NCBI GenBank assembly: GCA_017469355.1
Contig: JAFUGM010000056.1
Location: 46,585-110,584 of the forward strand
Direction of reading: 5' to 3'
DNA from: Solobacterium sp.
GTDB lineage: Bacteria > Bacillota_I > Bacilli_A > Erysipelotrichales > Erysipelotrichaceae
DNA: 64,000 nucleotides
Position numbers and translations under genes: made by a program. The notes beneath the pieces are model-generated. The model was given only the letters and a program-made list of their open reading frames with translations. It had not been told where the DNA came from and did not search any database. This document shows positions 46,801 to 54,478 of this stretch, in pieces; the first letter of the stretch is position 1; every line of letters begins with the position of its first letter.

Positions 46801-46824
46801 TCCTTGAGACGCCGCTCTCAAGGA
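46801..46824. other. Second hairpin between the T-box terminator and the binding protein gene
   Basis: TCCTTGAGA/TCTCAAGGA, a perfect 9-bp stem with a 6-nt loop, right after the T-box T-run and about 30 nt before the start codon. No T-run follows. Could protect read-through mRNA. Confidence 0.5.
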
Positions 46825-46825
46825 A

Positions 46826-47095
46826 GAAAAAACTCCCATCCCATATGGGACAGGAGTCATAAACTTCTGCGATACCACCCAACTTGACGTTTATACTGAA
46901 CGTCCACTCGCTTTACGTACCATCATACGCATCTGATCGATAACGGGTTAGATTCCCGTCCTTCCTACTTGGTTTCCCGTTCAGTCGGCCCTGTTGAAGT
47001 CCATTCCTGCGAAATCCGCCCGCCCCCTTTCCACCTTCCGGGGTGCTCTCTTGCGGCTTCTTTTCGAAGTACTCGTCTTCGTCAACGGTTTTTGT
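46826..47095 (-). promoter_or_regulatory. T-box leader, Trp-type specifier
   Basis: Minus-strand leader with the T-box core TTGGGTGGTATCGCA (consensus AGGGTGGNACCGCG), a terminator (ACTCC.. hairpin then six T) and a stem I (K-turn-like GACGAAGACGAG, AGTA, then GAATGGAC). The codon-like TGG at complement of 47001-47003 sits in the GAA-XYZ-AC specifier context, so it should read tRNA-Trp. T-boxes act by transcription attenuation: uncharged tRNA stabilises the antiterminator. Specifier assignment is by position and not by computed fold. Confidence 0.78.
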
Positions 47096-47105
47096 GTATG
47101 TCAAA

Positions 47106-47134
47106 ATTATTTCCGATCCAAAATCGGATGTCAA
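47106..47134 (-). promoter_or_regulatory. T-box/trp transporter promoter
   Basis: Minus strand TTGACA (47129-47134), 17-bp spacer, AATAAT (47106-47111). The spacer is filled exactly by an inverted repeat, TCCGAT/ATCGGA with a 5-nt centre (47112-47128). Confidence 0.65.
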
Positions 47135-47243
47135 GAATATTTCTGGAATCATTTTCATGAATCGATCATATTTCTGAAACATTTTTCAATCAGAAACATG
47201 CATATTCTCTACGCCGTTCTTCCTTCATCCTGCGCAAAAAGTT

Positions 47244-47272
47244 TTGGGGGTATTATGCATAATGCGTTATAT
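47244..47272 (+). promoter_or_regulatory. nfnAB promoter with a 12-bp palindrome
   Basis: TTGGGG (47244-47249), 17-bp spacer, TTATAT (47267-47272). The perfect palindrome ATTATGCATAAT (47252-47263) lies in the spacer and may be an operator. Confidence 0.4.
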
Positions 47273-47300
47273 TAAATAAGGAATTTGAAGGAGGAAAACG

Positions 47301-48152
47301 ATGTATCAGATTATCCGAAAACGGGAACTGAATGCGTCCGTCACCGAGATGGACATTCTGGCTCCCCTGGTTGCCCGGAAAGCCAAAGCCGGCCAGTTCA
47401 TCATTCTTCGTGTCGATGAAGAAGGCGAACGTATCCCTTTGACAATTGCGGGTGCCGATCCTGAAGAAGGAACCGTCAAGATCATTTTCCAGCTTGTCGG
47501 TGCCACAACCATTGCGCTGAATGCGAAGAAGGAAGGCGAATCCATTGAGGACTTCACAGGTCCGCTTGGAACTCCGACCCCGATTGAAGGAAAGAAAAAG
47601 GTCTGCGTGATCGGCGGTGGTGTCGGATGCGCAATTGCGATGCCTGTTGCCAAGGCATTCCATGACCAGGGAACCGAAGTTACCAGTATTATCGGTTTCC
47701 GAAACAAAGATATTCTCATTCTCGAAGAGGAATTCCGTTCCTTCTCCGATAAGCTCATCGTCACGACAGATGATGGATCGTATGGATTCCATGGAAATGT
47801 CACTGTTCCCCTGAAGGAAATGCTGGAGAATGGTGAACAGTTCGATGAAATCCTGACCATTGGACCGTTAATCATGATGAAGTTTGTCGTGGAGACTGCC
47901 CGCCCGTTCAATGTGCCGGTTTCTGTATCCATGAACCCGATCATGATCGATGGAACAGGTATGTGCGGCGGCTGCCGTCTGAGTCTTACTCAGGATGGCA
48001 AGCGTGTTACCAAGTTTGCCTGTGTCGACGGGCCGGATTTCAACGGCTATGAAGTTGATTTCGACGAGGCGATGTCCCGTAACCGTATGTATGTGAATTT
48101 CGAATCCATCAAACGTGAAGAAACCTGCAATCTGTTAAAGGAGGCTCAGTAA
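47301..48152 (+). CDS. NfnA-like flavoprotein: ferredoxin-NAD(P)+ oxidoreductase subunit
   Basis: 283 residues: FAD/NAD(H)-binding ferredoxin-reductase fold (GQFIILRVDEEGERIPLTIAG) and a C-terminal [2Fe-2S] motif (DGTGMCGGCR...FACVDGPDF). This is the small subunit type of NADH-dependent reduced ferredoxin:NADP+ oxidoreductase (Nfn) or GltA-linked sulfide dehydrogenase. AAGGAGG-type site. Start overlaps nothing; nfnB follows with a one-base overlap. Confidence 0.88.
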   Translation: MYQIIRKRELNASVTEMDILAPLVARKAKAGQFIILRVDEEGERIPLTIAGADPEEGTVKIIFQLVGATTIALNAKKEGESIEDFTGPLGTPTPIEGKKKVCVIGGGVGCAIAMPVAKAFHDQGTEVTSIIGFRNKDILILEEEFRSFSDKLIVTTDDGSYGFHGNVTVPLKEMLENGEQFDEILTIGPLIMMKFVVETARPFNVPVSVSMNPIMIDGTGMCGGCRLSLTQDGKRVTKFACVDGPDFNGYEVDFDEAMSRNRMYVNFESIKREETCNLLKEAQ

Positions 48153-49573
48153 TGGCTCTCGATCCTAAAAAACATGAAATGCCGACGCAGGAACCTGCGG
48201 TACGTGCTCATAATTTCAATGAAGTAGCGCTCGGATATACACTCGAAATTGCTACGGCAGAAGCTTCCCGCTGCCTGAACTGTAAAAATCGTCCATGTGT
48301 CAGCGGCTGTCCGGTAAACATTCACATCCCTGAATTCCTGAAGGAAGTCAAAGAAGGCAACCTGGAAGGTGCGTATAAGATCATCACCGAAACCTCTTCC
48401 CTGCCAGCAGTCTGCGGCCGTGTATGCCCGCAGGAAAGCCAGTGCGAAAGCAAGTGCACCCTCGGCATCAAGTTCGAGCCGGTCGGTATCGGACGTGTCG
48501 AACGGTTCGTTGCGGACTATCATAACGCTAACGTTACCACCGCACCGGAAAAGCCGGAGCCTAATGGGCATAAGGTTGCGATTGTAGGTTCTGGCCCAAG
48601 TGGCCTCACCTGTGCTGGCGACCTGGCGAAGAAAGGTTACCAGGTTACCGTATATGAAGCACTCCACAAAGCAGGAGGCGTTCTGGTTTACGGTATTCCT
48701 GAATTCCGTCTTCCCAAGTCCATCGTCGCAAGAGAAGTTGAGACATTGAAGCAGCTTGGCGTCGATGTGGAAACCAATATCGTCATCGGTAAGACACTGA
48801 CAGTGGATGAACTGTTTGATATGGGCTATGAAGCAGTATTCATCGGTTCTGGCGCAGGTCTGCCGAACTTCATGAATATTCCTGGTGAAGCATTAAAAGG
48901 TGTATATTCCGCAAATGAATTCCTCACCCGCAGTAACCTGATGAAGTCCTACCTCGATGATCCGGTAACCCCGATCATGAAGGGCGGTAAGGTTGCGGTA
49001 GTCGGCGGCGGAAACGTTGCGATGGATGCGGCGAGAACTGCACTTCGTCTTGGGGCAGAAAAGGTATATATCGTATACCGTCGTTCCATGGAAGAACTGC
49101 CTGCTCGTAAGGAAGAAGTCGAACATGCGCAGGAAGAAGGAATTGAATTCCTGCTTCTCCACAACCCGACCGAGATCCTTGGCTATCAGAATCCTGACAA
49201 TCCCCGTGATGAAAGAAACGGTTTCGTTACCGGCATGAAGTGCATCAAGATGGAACTTGGTGAACCGGATGAAAAAGGACGCAGACGTCCGATTCCGATC
49301 GAAGGCAGCGAATTCACCATTGATGTGGATACCGTCATCATGGCAATCGGAACTTCTCCGAACCCGCTGATCAAGAACACCACCGATGGTCTTGAAGTAA
49401 ACAAGCGCGGCGGAATCATCGTCAATGAAGATGGACTGACTTCCCGTAACGGAGTCTATGCCGGAGGTGATGCGGTCACAGGTGCCGCGACAGTTATCTC
49501 CGCCATGGGCGCTGGAAAACTCGCAGCCAAGAGTATTGATTCCTGGCTGTCCGGCACAGGCGAAGAAGCTTAA
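48152..49573 (+). CDS. NfnB-like flavoprotein: NADPH-dependent glutamate synthase small-chain family
   Basis: 473 residues: an N-terminal cluster-binding Cys block (CLNCKNRPCVSGCPV, CGRVCPQESQCESKC), then FAD and NAD(P) Rossmann domains (GSGPSGLTCAGDLA). Partner of NfnA for electron bifurcation between NADH, NADPH and ferredoxin, a common fermentative redox module. No gltA large subunit follows, which favours Nfn over glutamate synthase. Ends before a strong terminator. Confidence 0.9.
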   Translation: MALDPKKHEMPTQEPAVRAHNFNEVALGYTLEIATAEASRCLNCKNRPCVSGCPVNIHIPEFLKEVKEGNLEGAYKIITETSSLPAVCGRVCPQESQCESKCTLGIKFEPVGIGRVERFVADYHNANVTTAPEKPEPNGHKVAIVGSGPSGLTCAGDLAKKGYQVTVYEALHKAGGVLVYGIPEFRLPKSIVAREVETLKQLGVDVETNIVIGKTLTVDELFDMGYEAVFIGSGAGLPNFMNIPGEALKGVYSANEFLTRSNLMKSYLDDPVTPIMKGGKVAVVGGGNVAMDAARTALRLGAEKVYIVYRRSMEELPARKEEVEHAQEEGIEFLLLHNPTEILGYQNPDNPRDERNGFVTGMKCIKMELGEPDEKGRRRPIPIEGSEFTIDVDTVIMAIGTSPNPLIKNTTDGLEVNKRGGIIVNEDGLTSRNGVYAGGDAVTGAATVISAMGAGKLAAKSIDSWLSGTGEEA

Positions 49574-49584
49574 TTCATTTTTGT

Positions 49585-49621
49585 AAAACACCCCTCCCAG
49601 TTGTTGGGAAGGGTGTTTTTT
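49585..49621. terminator. Bidirectional terminator between nfnB and the ROK gene
   Basis: ACACCC..TCCCA/TGGGA..GGGTGT stem, T6 on the + strand and T4 on the minus strand; separates two convergent genes. Confidence 0.85.
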
Positions 49622-49625
49622 AGGT

Positions 49626-50528
49626 TTAATGACTTACTTGTTGAAGGTGGTAGTACAGCGCTCCGATGAGATTAGAGTCATTGCCAAATGTGCAGAGAAC
49701 CACCTCTGGTTTTTCTACGGCATAATGGGGATCGATTTTCGCATAGGACCCTTCAAGAGATTGATTCAGGTATTCCAGGAATAAGGTTTCTTTGGAATAA
49801 CCTCCGCCGATTGCGATGCGTTCAATATCAAGTACTGCCTGAATGGAAAGTATTCCATTGGTCAGATAGGTACAGTATTCACGCAATACCGCAAGGGCGT
49901 CCGGGTCCTTTCGGTTTGCCCGCTGGAAAAACCATTTTCCGCCAATTTCATCTCTGGCCAGTCCCATCCGGTCCGTATACATATCGAGAAGGGAATGACT
50001 CCGGGAGAGATTCACCCAGGTATGGTCAGGAGAAAACGGCTCCTTCATGAACGCAATCATATTGCCAATTTCTCCGGCAGAGCTGTGCGAGCCGCGGTAT
50101 AACTGATGATTGATAATGACTCCCCCGCCGACTCCGGTTCCGATGGCGATGACGATCCCATTCTCCACATTCATCATCGATCCTCGCCACAGTTCTGCCA
50201 GGGCTGCGCATTTCCCGTCATTTTCGACGGTGATCGGATGATGCATATGTGAGCTCAGTAACTCGATCAGATTCACATGATAAAGATAACGGAGGGCTCC
50301 GCCATGGTAGAAATAACCGGTTGAGCTGTCGATCCGGCCAGGTGCGGAAATTGCGACACCTTCAATTTTCGATTCGTAGCGATCATAGATTCCAAACAGA
50401 ATGTTAAGAAACGCATCCAGGTCTTCTCTGGGTGTTTTGATTTTATCTCCCCGATCGAGAATTTCCCGGTCATTCATCAACGCATATTTAATGCTGGAAC
50501 CACCGATATCAATCGCAAGATAGCTCAT
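49626..50528 (-). CDS. ROK-family protein (sugar kinase type)
   Basis: 300 residues, ASKHA fold: LAIDIGGSSIKYA (phosphate 1), AISAPGRIDSST, VENDGKCAALAELW with the catalytic Asp, and GTGVGGGV. The canonical ROK zinc motif CXCGXXGC after GEIG is absent (GEIGNMIAFMKEPFSPDHT), and the usual His of GEIGH is Asn. A glucokinase or N-acetylmannosamine kinase role is possible but not shown. Overlaps the chorismate mutase gene by 4 nt. Confidence 0.85.
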   Translation of the reverse strand: MSYLAIDIGGSSIKYALMNDREILDRGDKIKTPREDLDAFLNILFGIYDRYESKIEGVAISAPGRIDSSTGYFYHGGALRYLYHVNLIELLSSHMHHPITVENDGKCAALAELWRGSMMNVENGIVIAIGTGVGGGVIINHQLYRGSHSSAGEIGNMIAFMKEPFSPDHTWVNLSRSHSLLDMYTDRMGLARDEIGGKWFFQRANRKDPDALAVLREYCTYLTNGILSIQAVLDIERIAIGGGYSKETLFLEYLNQSLEGSYAKIDPHYAVEKPEVVLCTFGNDSNLIGALYYHLQQVSH

Positions 50529-50806
50529 TCTGCAGTTTCCTCATTCAGATGATCTGTCTGAAACTGTCTTGAGGAAGCGATCAATGCTTCATAAAATGCA
50601 CGGAAATACGGCCGGAGTTCCTCTGGTACTTCCTGTTCTCTCGAATTCAGAAGTTCTGCTTCCCGACTGCGGTCCAACACTGGCAATCCATGTTCAATCT
50701 TGTAGGAAAGGATTCCTTTTACCGCATTGAAGCGTTTCACAAACAGCTCCGTCAGCTGCTGATCTACTTCATTAATAATGAGTCTGTTTTCTTCCAGTTG
50801 ATTCAT
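50525..50806 (-). CDS. Chorismate mutase, AroQ type (monofunctional)
   Basis: 93 residues: EENRLIINEVDQQLTELFVKRF... and RSREAELLN..., the AroQ helical core. Converts chorismate to prephenate for Phe/Tyr. It is paired with a ROK protein by a 4-nt overlap and has no aro or phe/tyr genes next to it. Short size is normal for standalone AroQ. Confidence 0.85.
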   Translation of the reverse strand: MNQLEENRLIINEVDQQLTELFVKRFNAVKGILSYKIEHGLPVLDRSREAELLNSREQEVPEELRPYFRAFYEALIASSRQFQTDHLNEETAE

Positions 50807-50885
50807 ACGATTTACTCTCCACGTCTTTAATCATATATTTCCTGACCCATGTTTCCAATATCAACCTCTGCACTTTCCCGTTTGA

Positions 50886-50891
50886 TACAAT
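50886..50891 (+). promoter_or_regulatory. Extended -10 (TGATACAAT) of the TetR gene
   Basis: The hexamer TACAAT ends 6 nt before the TetR ATG, so initiation would fall at the start codon (leaderless candidate). TG at 50883-50884 gives the extended element. Confidence 0.4.
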
Positions 50892-50897
50892 GGTGTT

Positions 50898-51461
50898 ATG
50901 AACCCACAGGTAACCGCTGAATATATCGCATCACAATTCAAGGAAATGACACGTACGACTCCGATATCTGATATTTCCGTATCCATGATCTGTACCGCAA
51001 GCACAATCAATCGGAGTACATTTTATTATTACTTCAAAAATAAGGATGAACTGATCCGATGGATGATTCATCATGATATCTCTTCACGGTTTTATGAGGC
51101 ATCCAAGCATACCTGGAAGCACAACGTTACCCTTCTTCTCAAGGAGTTCTACGATCACCCTTCACTTTATACAGAGATTCTGAATGGCCCACATGCGACA
51201 ACGCTTACTTCCTCGTTATATAACATGACCAACACCACAAATCTTCAGGGAATGGAATCCGTCCTGCAGGGGCGTGAACTGGACAAACAGGATCGTTCCT
51301 TTCTCTCCTCTTTCTTTGCGCATGCATTTACTGGAATGTATACCGACTATATCCGCTCAGGATGTACAGAGGCCCCTGAACAATATGCTTCCCGGTTTGA
51401 ACCAGTTGTAAATCATGGCTTCTTTGAAACAGTGACGCGTCTTTCGAATCAAAGTGAGTGA
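50898..51461 (+). CDS. TetR-family transcriptional regulator
   Basis: 187 residues: N-terminal helix-turn-helix (DISVSMICTASTINRSTFYYYFKNKDELI; quoted part: STINRSTFYYYFKNKDEL) typical of TetR, then a ligand-binding domain. ATG 50898 has no ribosome binding site. It is divergent from the chorismate mutase/ROK pair and may control it or itself. Confidence 0.85.
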   Translation: MNPQVTAEYIASQFKEMTRTTPISDISVSMICTASTINRSTFYYYFKNKDELIRWMIHHDISSRFYEASKHTWKHNVTLLLKEFYDHPSLYTEILNGPHATTLTSSLYNMTNTTNLQGMESVLQGRELDKQDRSFLSSFFAHAFTGMYTDYIRSGCTEAPEQYASRFEPVVNHGFFETVTRLSNQSE

Positions 51462-51482
51462 TTCTCATAAACAACGCAAAGA

Positions 51483-51540
51483 AAAAGGGCTGTAGGTTCC
51501 CCCGGAGCGCTTCCGGAAGTGTTAACAGCCCTATTTTCCT
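51483..51540. terminator. Bidirectional terminator between TetR and purine permease genes
   Basis: AGGGCTGT/ACAGCCCT stem with an imperfect inner hairpin; T-rich ends on both strands (ATTTTCCTTTTT on +, TTTTTCTTTG on minus). Confidence 0.8.
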
Positions 51541-51554
51541 TTTTGATGACTTCC

Positions 51555-52922
51555 TTAGATCAGGAAATACTTGAGAACGAAGACAACGCTCAGGATGTAC
51601 AGCAGTACATTGAGATCTTTTGTCTTGCCAGTGAGAATCTTGAGAACGGTGTAGCTGATGATACCGAATGCGATACCATCGGAGATGGAATACGCAAAGC
51701 CCATCATGGTAATGCAGCAGAAGCAGGGAATCGCTTCAGTCAGATCATTCCAGTCAATCTTGTTGACCTGCTGCATCATCAGGAAGCCGACAACGATCAG
51801 CGCCGGTGCTGTTGCGAAACTCGGGATGGTCAGGAACAGCGGGCTGAGGAACAGTGCCAGCAGGAACAGAACACCAGTCGTGCAGGAAGTAAGACCTGTA
51901 CGGCCGCCTTCGGAAATACCGGAAGAAGATTCAACGAATGTTGTGACAGTGGATGTACCAAGCAGTGCACCTACGGTAGTACCGATGGCGTCTGCTAAGA
52001 GAACTCCCTTAATGCCTTCGAGCTTGCCATCTTCATCCAGCATGTCTGCCTTGGACGCGCAGCCGATTACGGTTCCCAGCGTATCGAAGATATCGACAAA
52101 CAGGAATGCGAATACAACGACGATGAAGTCGAGGGTATGCGTCGCAATGAAGCTGAAGTCAAGCTTGAATGCAGTCGGAGCCAGAGAAGCCGGAGCGGAG
52201 AAGATCGCCGTCGGAATCACGGAATAGAAGCCTGCTTCCGGGTTCGGTACATAGATACCAACCAGCTGGCATACAATGCCAAGCAGCCATGTCGCAAGGA
52301 TTCCGAATAACATGTATCCCTTGACACCCTTTACTAACAGCATCGCTGTAATGACAACACCGATGAGCGCGAGAATGACGCTGATTCCTGCGGTATTGAA
52401 GGTGCCGCCTGCGATGGAGCCGTTGAAGCTGAACAGTGTGACGAGTGTGGAACCATCAACGATAAGTCCTGCGTTCTGAACGCCGATGAAGGCAATGAAT
52501 AAGCCGATACCTACGGAAACCGCAACTTTCAGATTTGCCGGGATCGCATTGAAGATTGCTTCACGTACGTTGGTAACGGAAAGCAGAATAAAGATCAGAC
52601 CTTCCACAAATACAGCCGTCAGTGCAACCTGCCAGGGATAACCCATTCCGATACATACGGTATAAGCGAAGTATGCATTCAGACCAAGTCCTGCAGATAG
52701 CGCGAACGGCTTGTTGGCTAACAGAGCCATAGCGAAACATGCGATGGCGGAGGCTACAGCAGTCGCTGTGAGGATGGAGCCACGGTCCATGCCGGAAGCC
52801 TCGAGAATGTTCGGGTTAACAGCGAGGATGTAAACCATGGTCATGAATGTCGTAACGCCGGCAATCAGTTCTGTCTTTACATCTGAACCGTTTTCCTGAA
52901 GCTTAAAATACTTTTCAAACAT
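51555..52922 (-). CDS. pbuG: NCS2-family guanine/hypoxanthine permease
   Basis: 455 residues, about 13 membrane segments, with the AzgA/PbuG-like ANKPFALSAGLGLNAYFAY, TFVESSSGISEGGRTGLTS and FVDIFDTLGTVIG motifs. Proton-coupled purine uptake. ATG 52920-52922 follows GGGGGATA; an upstream in-frame extension lies in the riboswitch and is rejected. The guanine riboswitch supports guanine/hypoxanthine as substrate. Confidence 0.9.
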   Translation of the reverse strand: MFEKYFKLQENGSDVKTELIAGVTTFMTMVYILAVNPNILEASGMDRGSILTATAVASAIACFAMALLANKPFALSAGLGLNAYFAYTVCIGMGYPWQVALTAVFVEGLIFILLSVTNVREAIFNAIPANLKVAVSVGIGLFIAFIGVQNAGLIVDGSTLVTLFSFNGSIAGGTFNTAGISVILALIGVVITAMLLVKGVKGYMLFGILATWLLGIVCQLVGIYVPNPEAGFYSVIPTAIFSAPASLAPTAFKLDFSFIATHTLDFIVVVFAFLFVDIFDTLGTVIGCASKADMLDEDGKLEGIKGVLLADAIGTTVGALLGTSTVTTFVESSSGISEGGRTGLTSCTTGVLFLLALFLSPLFLTIPSFATAPALIVVGFLMMQQVNKIDWNDLTEAIPCFCCITMMGFAYSISDGIAFGIISYTVLKILTGKTKDLNVLLYILSVVFVLKYFLI

Positions 52923-52962
52923 TAAGTATCCCCCTTCTTGTCTTCCTCTATTCCTGCCAAAC

Positions 52963-53082
52963 AAAAACTTCTGCCACCTATCCCGCTCTCGGCAGAAGCA
53001 TTCGGAAAAATGTATCGTAGTCCCGCAGTTAAGGCCACAGGGTAGAGACACTTCCGCCGAATCCGAAAGCATATACGATATG
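52963..53082 (-). promoter_or_regulatory. Purine (guanine-type) riboswitch with terminator
   Basis: Minus strand aptamer of about 53011-53081 with P1 TCGTAT/ATACGA-like pairs, the loops GGATTCGG and CTCTACC, and J3/1 GGGACTACGA. The specificity pyrimidine is C (C74-type), so guanine or hypoxanthine rather than adenine. It is followed by a terminator (CTTCTGCC/GGCAGAAG then T5), giving an OFF switch. Confidence 0.87.
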
Positions 53083-53168
53083 AGAAGACACGAGAATTAT
53101 AAACCTTTCATCGGCGTGAAGATACAGTTTTTTGTCTGTTTTGGGCATGACAGCGCTTTCAAAGCCCG

Positions 53169-53194
53169 TGATACTGCCATCTTTGTGGTATCAT
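53169..53194 (+). promoter_or_regulatory. Promoter of the ATP-grasp/FHA-ABC operon with inverted repeat
   Basis: Extended -10 TGGTATCAT (53186-53194). The inverted repeat TGATAC (53169-53174)/GTATCA (53188-53193) covers the -10. Confidence 0.4.
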
Positions 53195-53224
53195 GCAAGA
53201 GAAACTAAGGAAGGCGGAACCTTT

Positions 53225-54478
53225 ATGAGTAACTTTGTATTTATTTCACCCAATTTCCCGAGAACATATTATCAATTCCCCAAAGCATGGAAGGAAGTAG
53301 GAGGAACTTCACTCTGTATCGGAGAAGACCCTTATGATACCCTCCCCCAGGAACTGAAGGAAGCCATGGACGAGTATTATCAGGTTGGATCCATGATGGA
53401 TTATGACCAGATGTATCGTGCCGTTGCGTGGTTTGCGCATAAACATGGAAAGATTGACTGGCTTGAAAGCAACAATGAGTTCTGGCTCGAACAGGATGCC
53501 AGATTACGTACGGATTTCAATATCACTTCTGGTGATAAGAGTGACTCCGTCATGCGCTATAAGACCAAGTCAAATATGAAAGCCTATTATGAACAGGCTG
53601 GTGTTCCCGTTGCCCGCTATCATCTTGTGACAACAGAGGAAGAAGGAAAGAAGTTCATCAAGGAAGTCGGTTATCCGGTCATCGTCAAGCCAAATGATGG
53701 TGTTGGTGCCAACGCCACATGGAAGATCGCCAATGATCAGCAGCTGAAAGATTTCTATAAACAGGATCTCAAGACACAGTACATCATGGAAGAATTCGTT
53801 CCCGGTTATATCGTCAGCTATGACGGAATTACTGATCAGGATGGGAATATCATCTTCCGTACATCACATGTATTCCCGGATCCGATCATGGATATCGTCA
53901 ACACCAAGGGAGAATGTTTCTACTACAGCGTGCGTGAAATTCCTGAGGATCTTGACCGCATGGGTACCGCTGTCATCAAATCCTTCGGCATTAAAGCCCG
54001 CTTCTTCCATACCGAATACTTCCGCCTTTCCGAAGATAAACCAGGTCTTGGAACGAAGGGAGATCTTGTCGGACTCGAAGTAAATATGCGTCCTCCCGGA
54101 GGTTATACCCCGGATATGATCAATTACGCCAATGACATCAACGTCTACCGGATCTACGCAAACATGGCTATGTTCAACGAAGGTCAGTATGAAACAGAGC
54201 GTCCTTACTTCTGTGTCTATACCGGTAAGCGTGATTATATTTCCTACAAGAATTCCATGGCGGATGTCTATAAGAAATACGGGCAGTCCATCTGTATGCA
54301 TGAGCGGATGCCGTCCATTCTCGGCAGTGCAATGGGAGATGAAGCGTATATCGCCCGCTTCCGTACAGAAGAAGAAGTACAGGCGTTCATGAAGTTTGTC
54401 TATGAGCGCAAACCCTCGGTAGAACATACCGTGGAAGAAGTACCTGATCCAAAGAAAAAGAAGGCAAAAAAGAAATGA
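53225..54478 (+). CDS. ATP-grasp ligase-type protein
   Basis: 417 residues. ATP-grasp features: VIVKPNDGVGANATWKI with the ATP-binding Lys/Gly loop, EEFVPGYIVSYDGITD, and the metal/ATP segment LEVNMRPPGGYTPD. The N-terminal domain (MSNFVFISPNFPRTYYQF) is preATP-grasp. The C-terminus is very Lys-rich. It should activate a carboxylate as acyl-phosphate for ligation to an amine or similar, but the substrate is unknown. First gene of a five-gene operon with an esterase, FHA-ABC transporter and permease. ATG 53225 chosen over an upstream in-frame ATG because of AAGGCGG and start of homology. Confidence 0.83.
   Translation: MSNFVFISPNFPRTYYQFPKAWKEVGGTSLCIGEDPYDTLPQELKEAMDEYYQVGSMMDYDQMYRAVAWFAHKHGKIDWLESNNEFWLEQDARLRTDFNITSGDKSDSVMRYKTKSNMKAYYEQAGVPVARYHLVTTEEEGKKFIKEVGYPVIVKPNDGVGANATWKIANDQQLKDFYKQDLKTQYIMEEFVPGYIVSYDGITDQDGNIIFRTSHVFPDPIMDIVNTKGECFYYSVREIPEDLDRMGTAVIKSFGIKARFFHTEYFRLSEDKPGLGTKGDLVGLEVNMRPPGGYTPDMINYANDINVYRIYANMAMFNEGQYETERPYFCVYTGKRDYISYKNSMADVYKKYGQSICMHERMPSILGSAMGDEAYIARFRTEEEVQAFMKFVYERKPSVEHTVEEVPDPKKKKAKKK

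Noticed and set aside
50600..51500. A prophage or integrase near the TetR gene.
   Set aside because: All neighbouring genes are metabolic or regulatory; no integrase or phage genes are visible.
52923..53072. N-terminal extension of the purine permease by 50 codons.
   Set aside because: That stretch is the riboswitch terminator and aptamer.
53132..53224. Upstream extension of the ATP-grasp protein by 31 codons.
   Set aside because: It covers the promoter region and the frame there lacks homology; the ATG at 53225 has a ribosome binding site.
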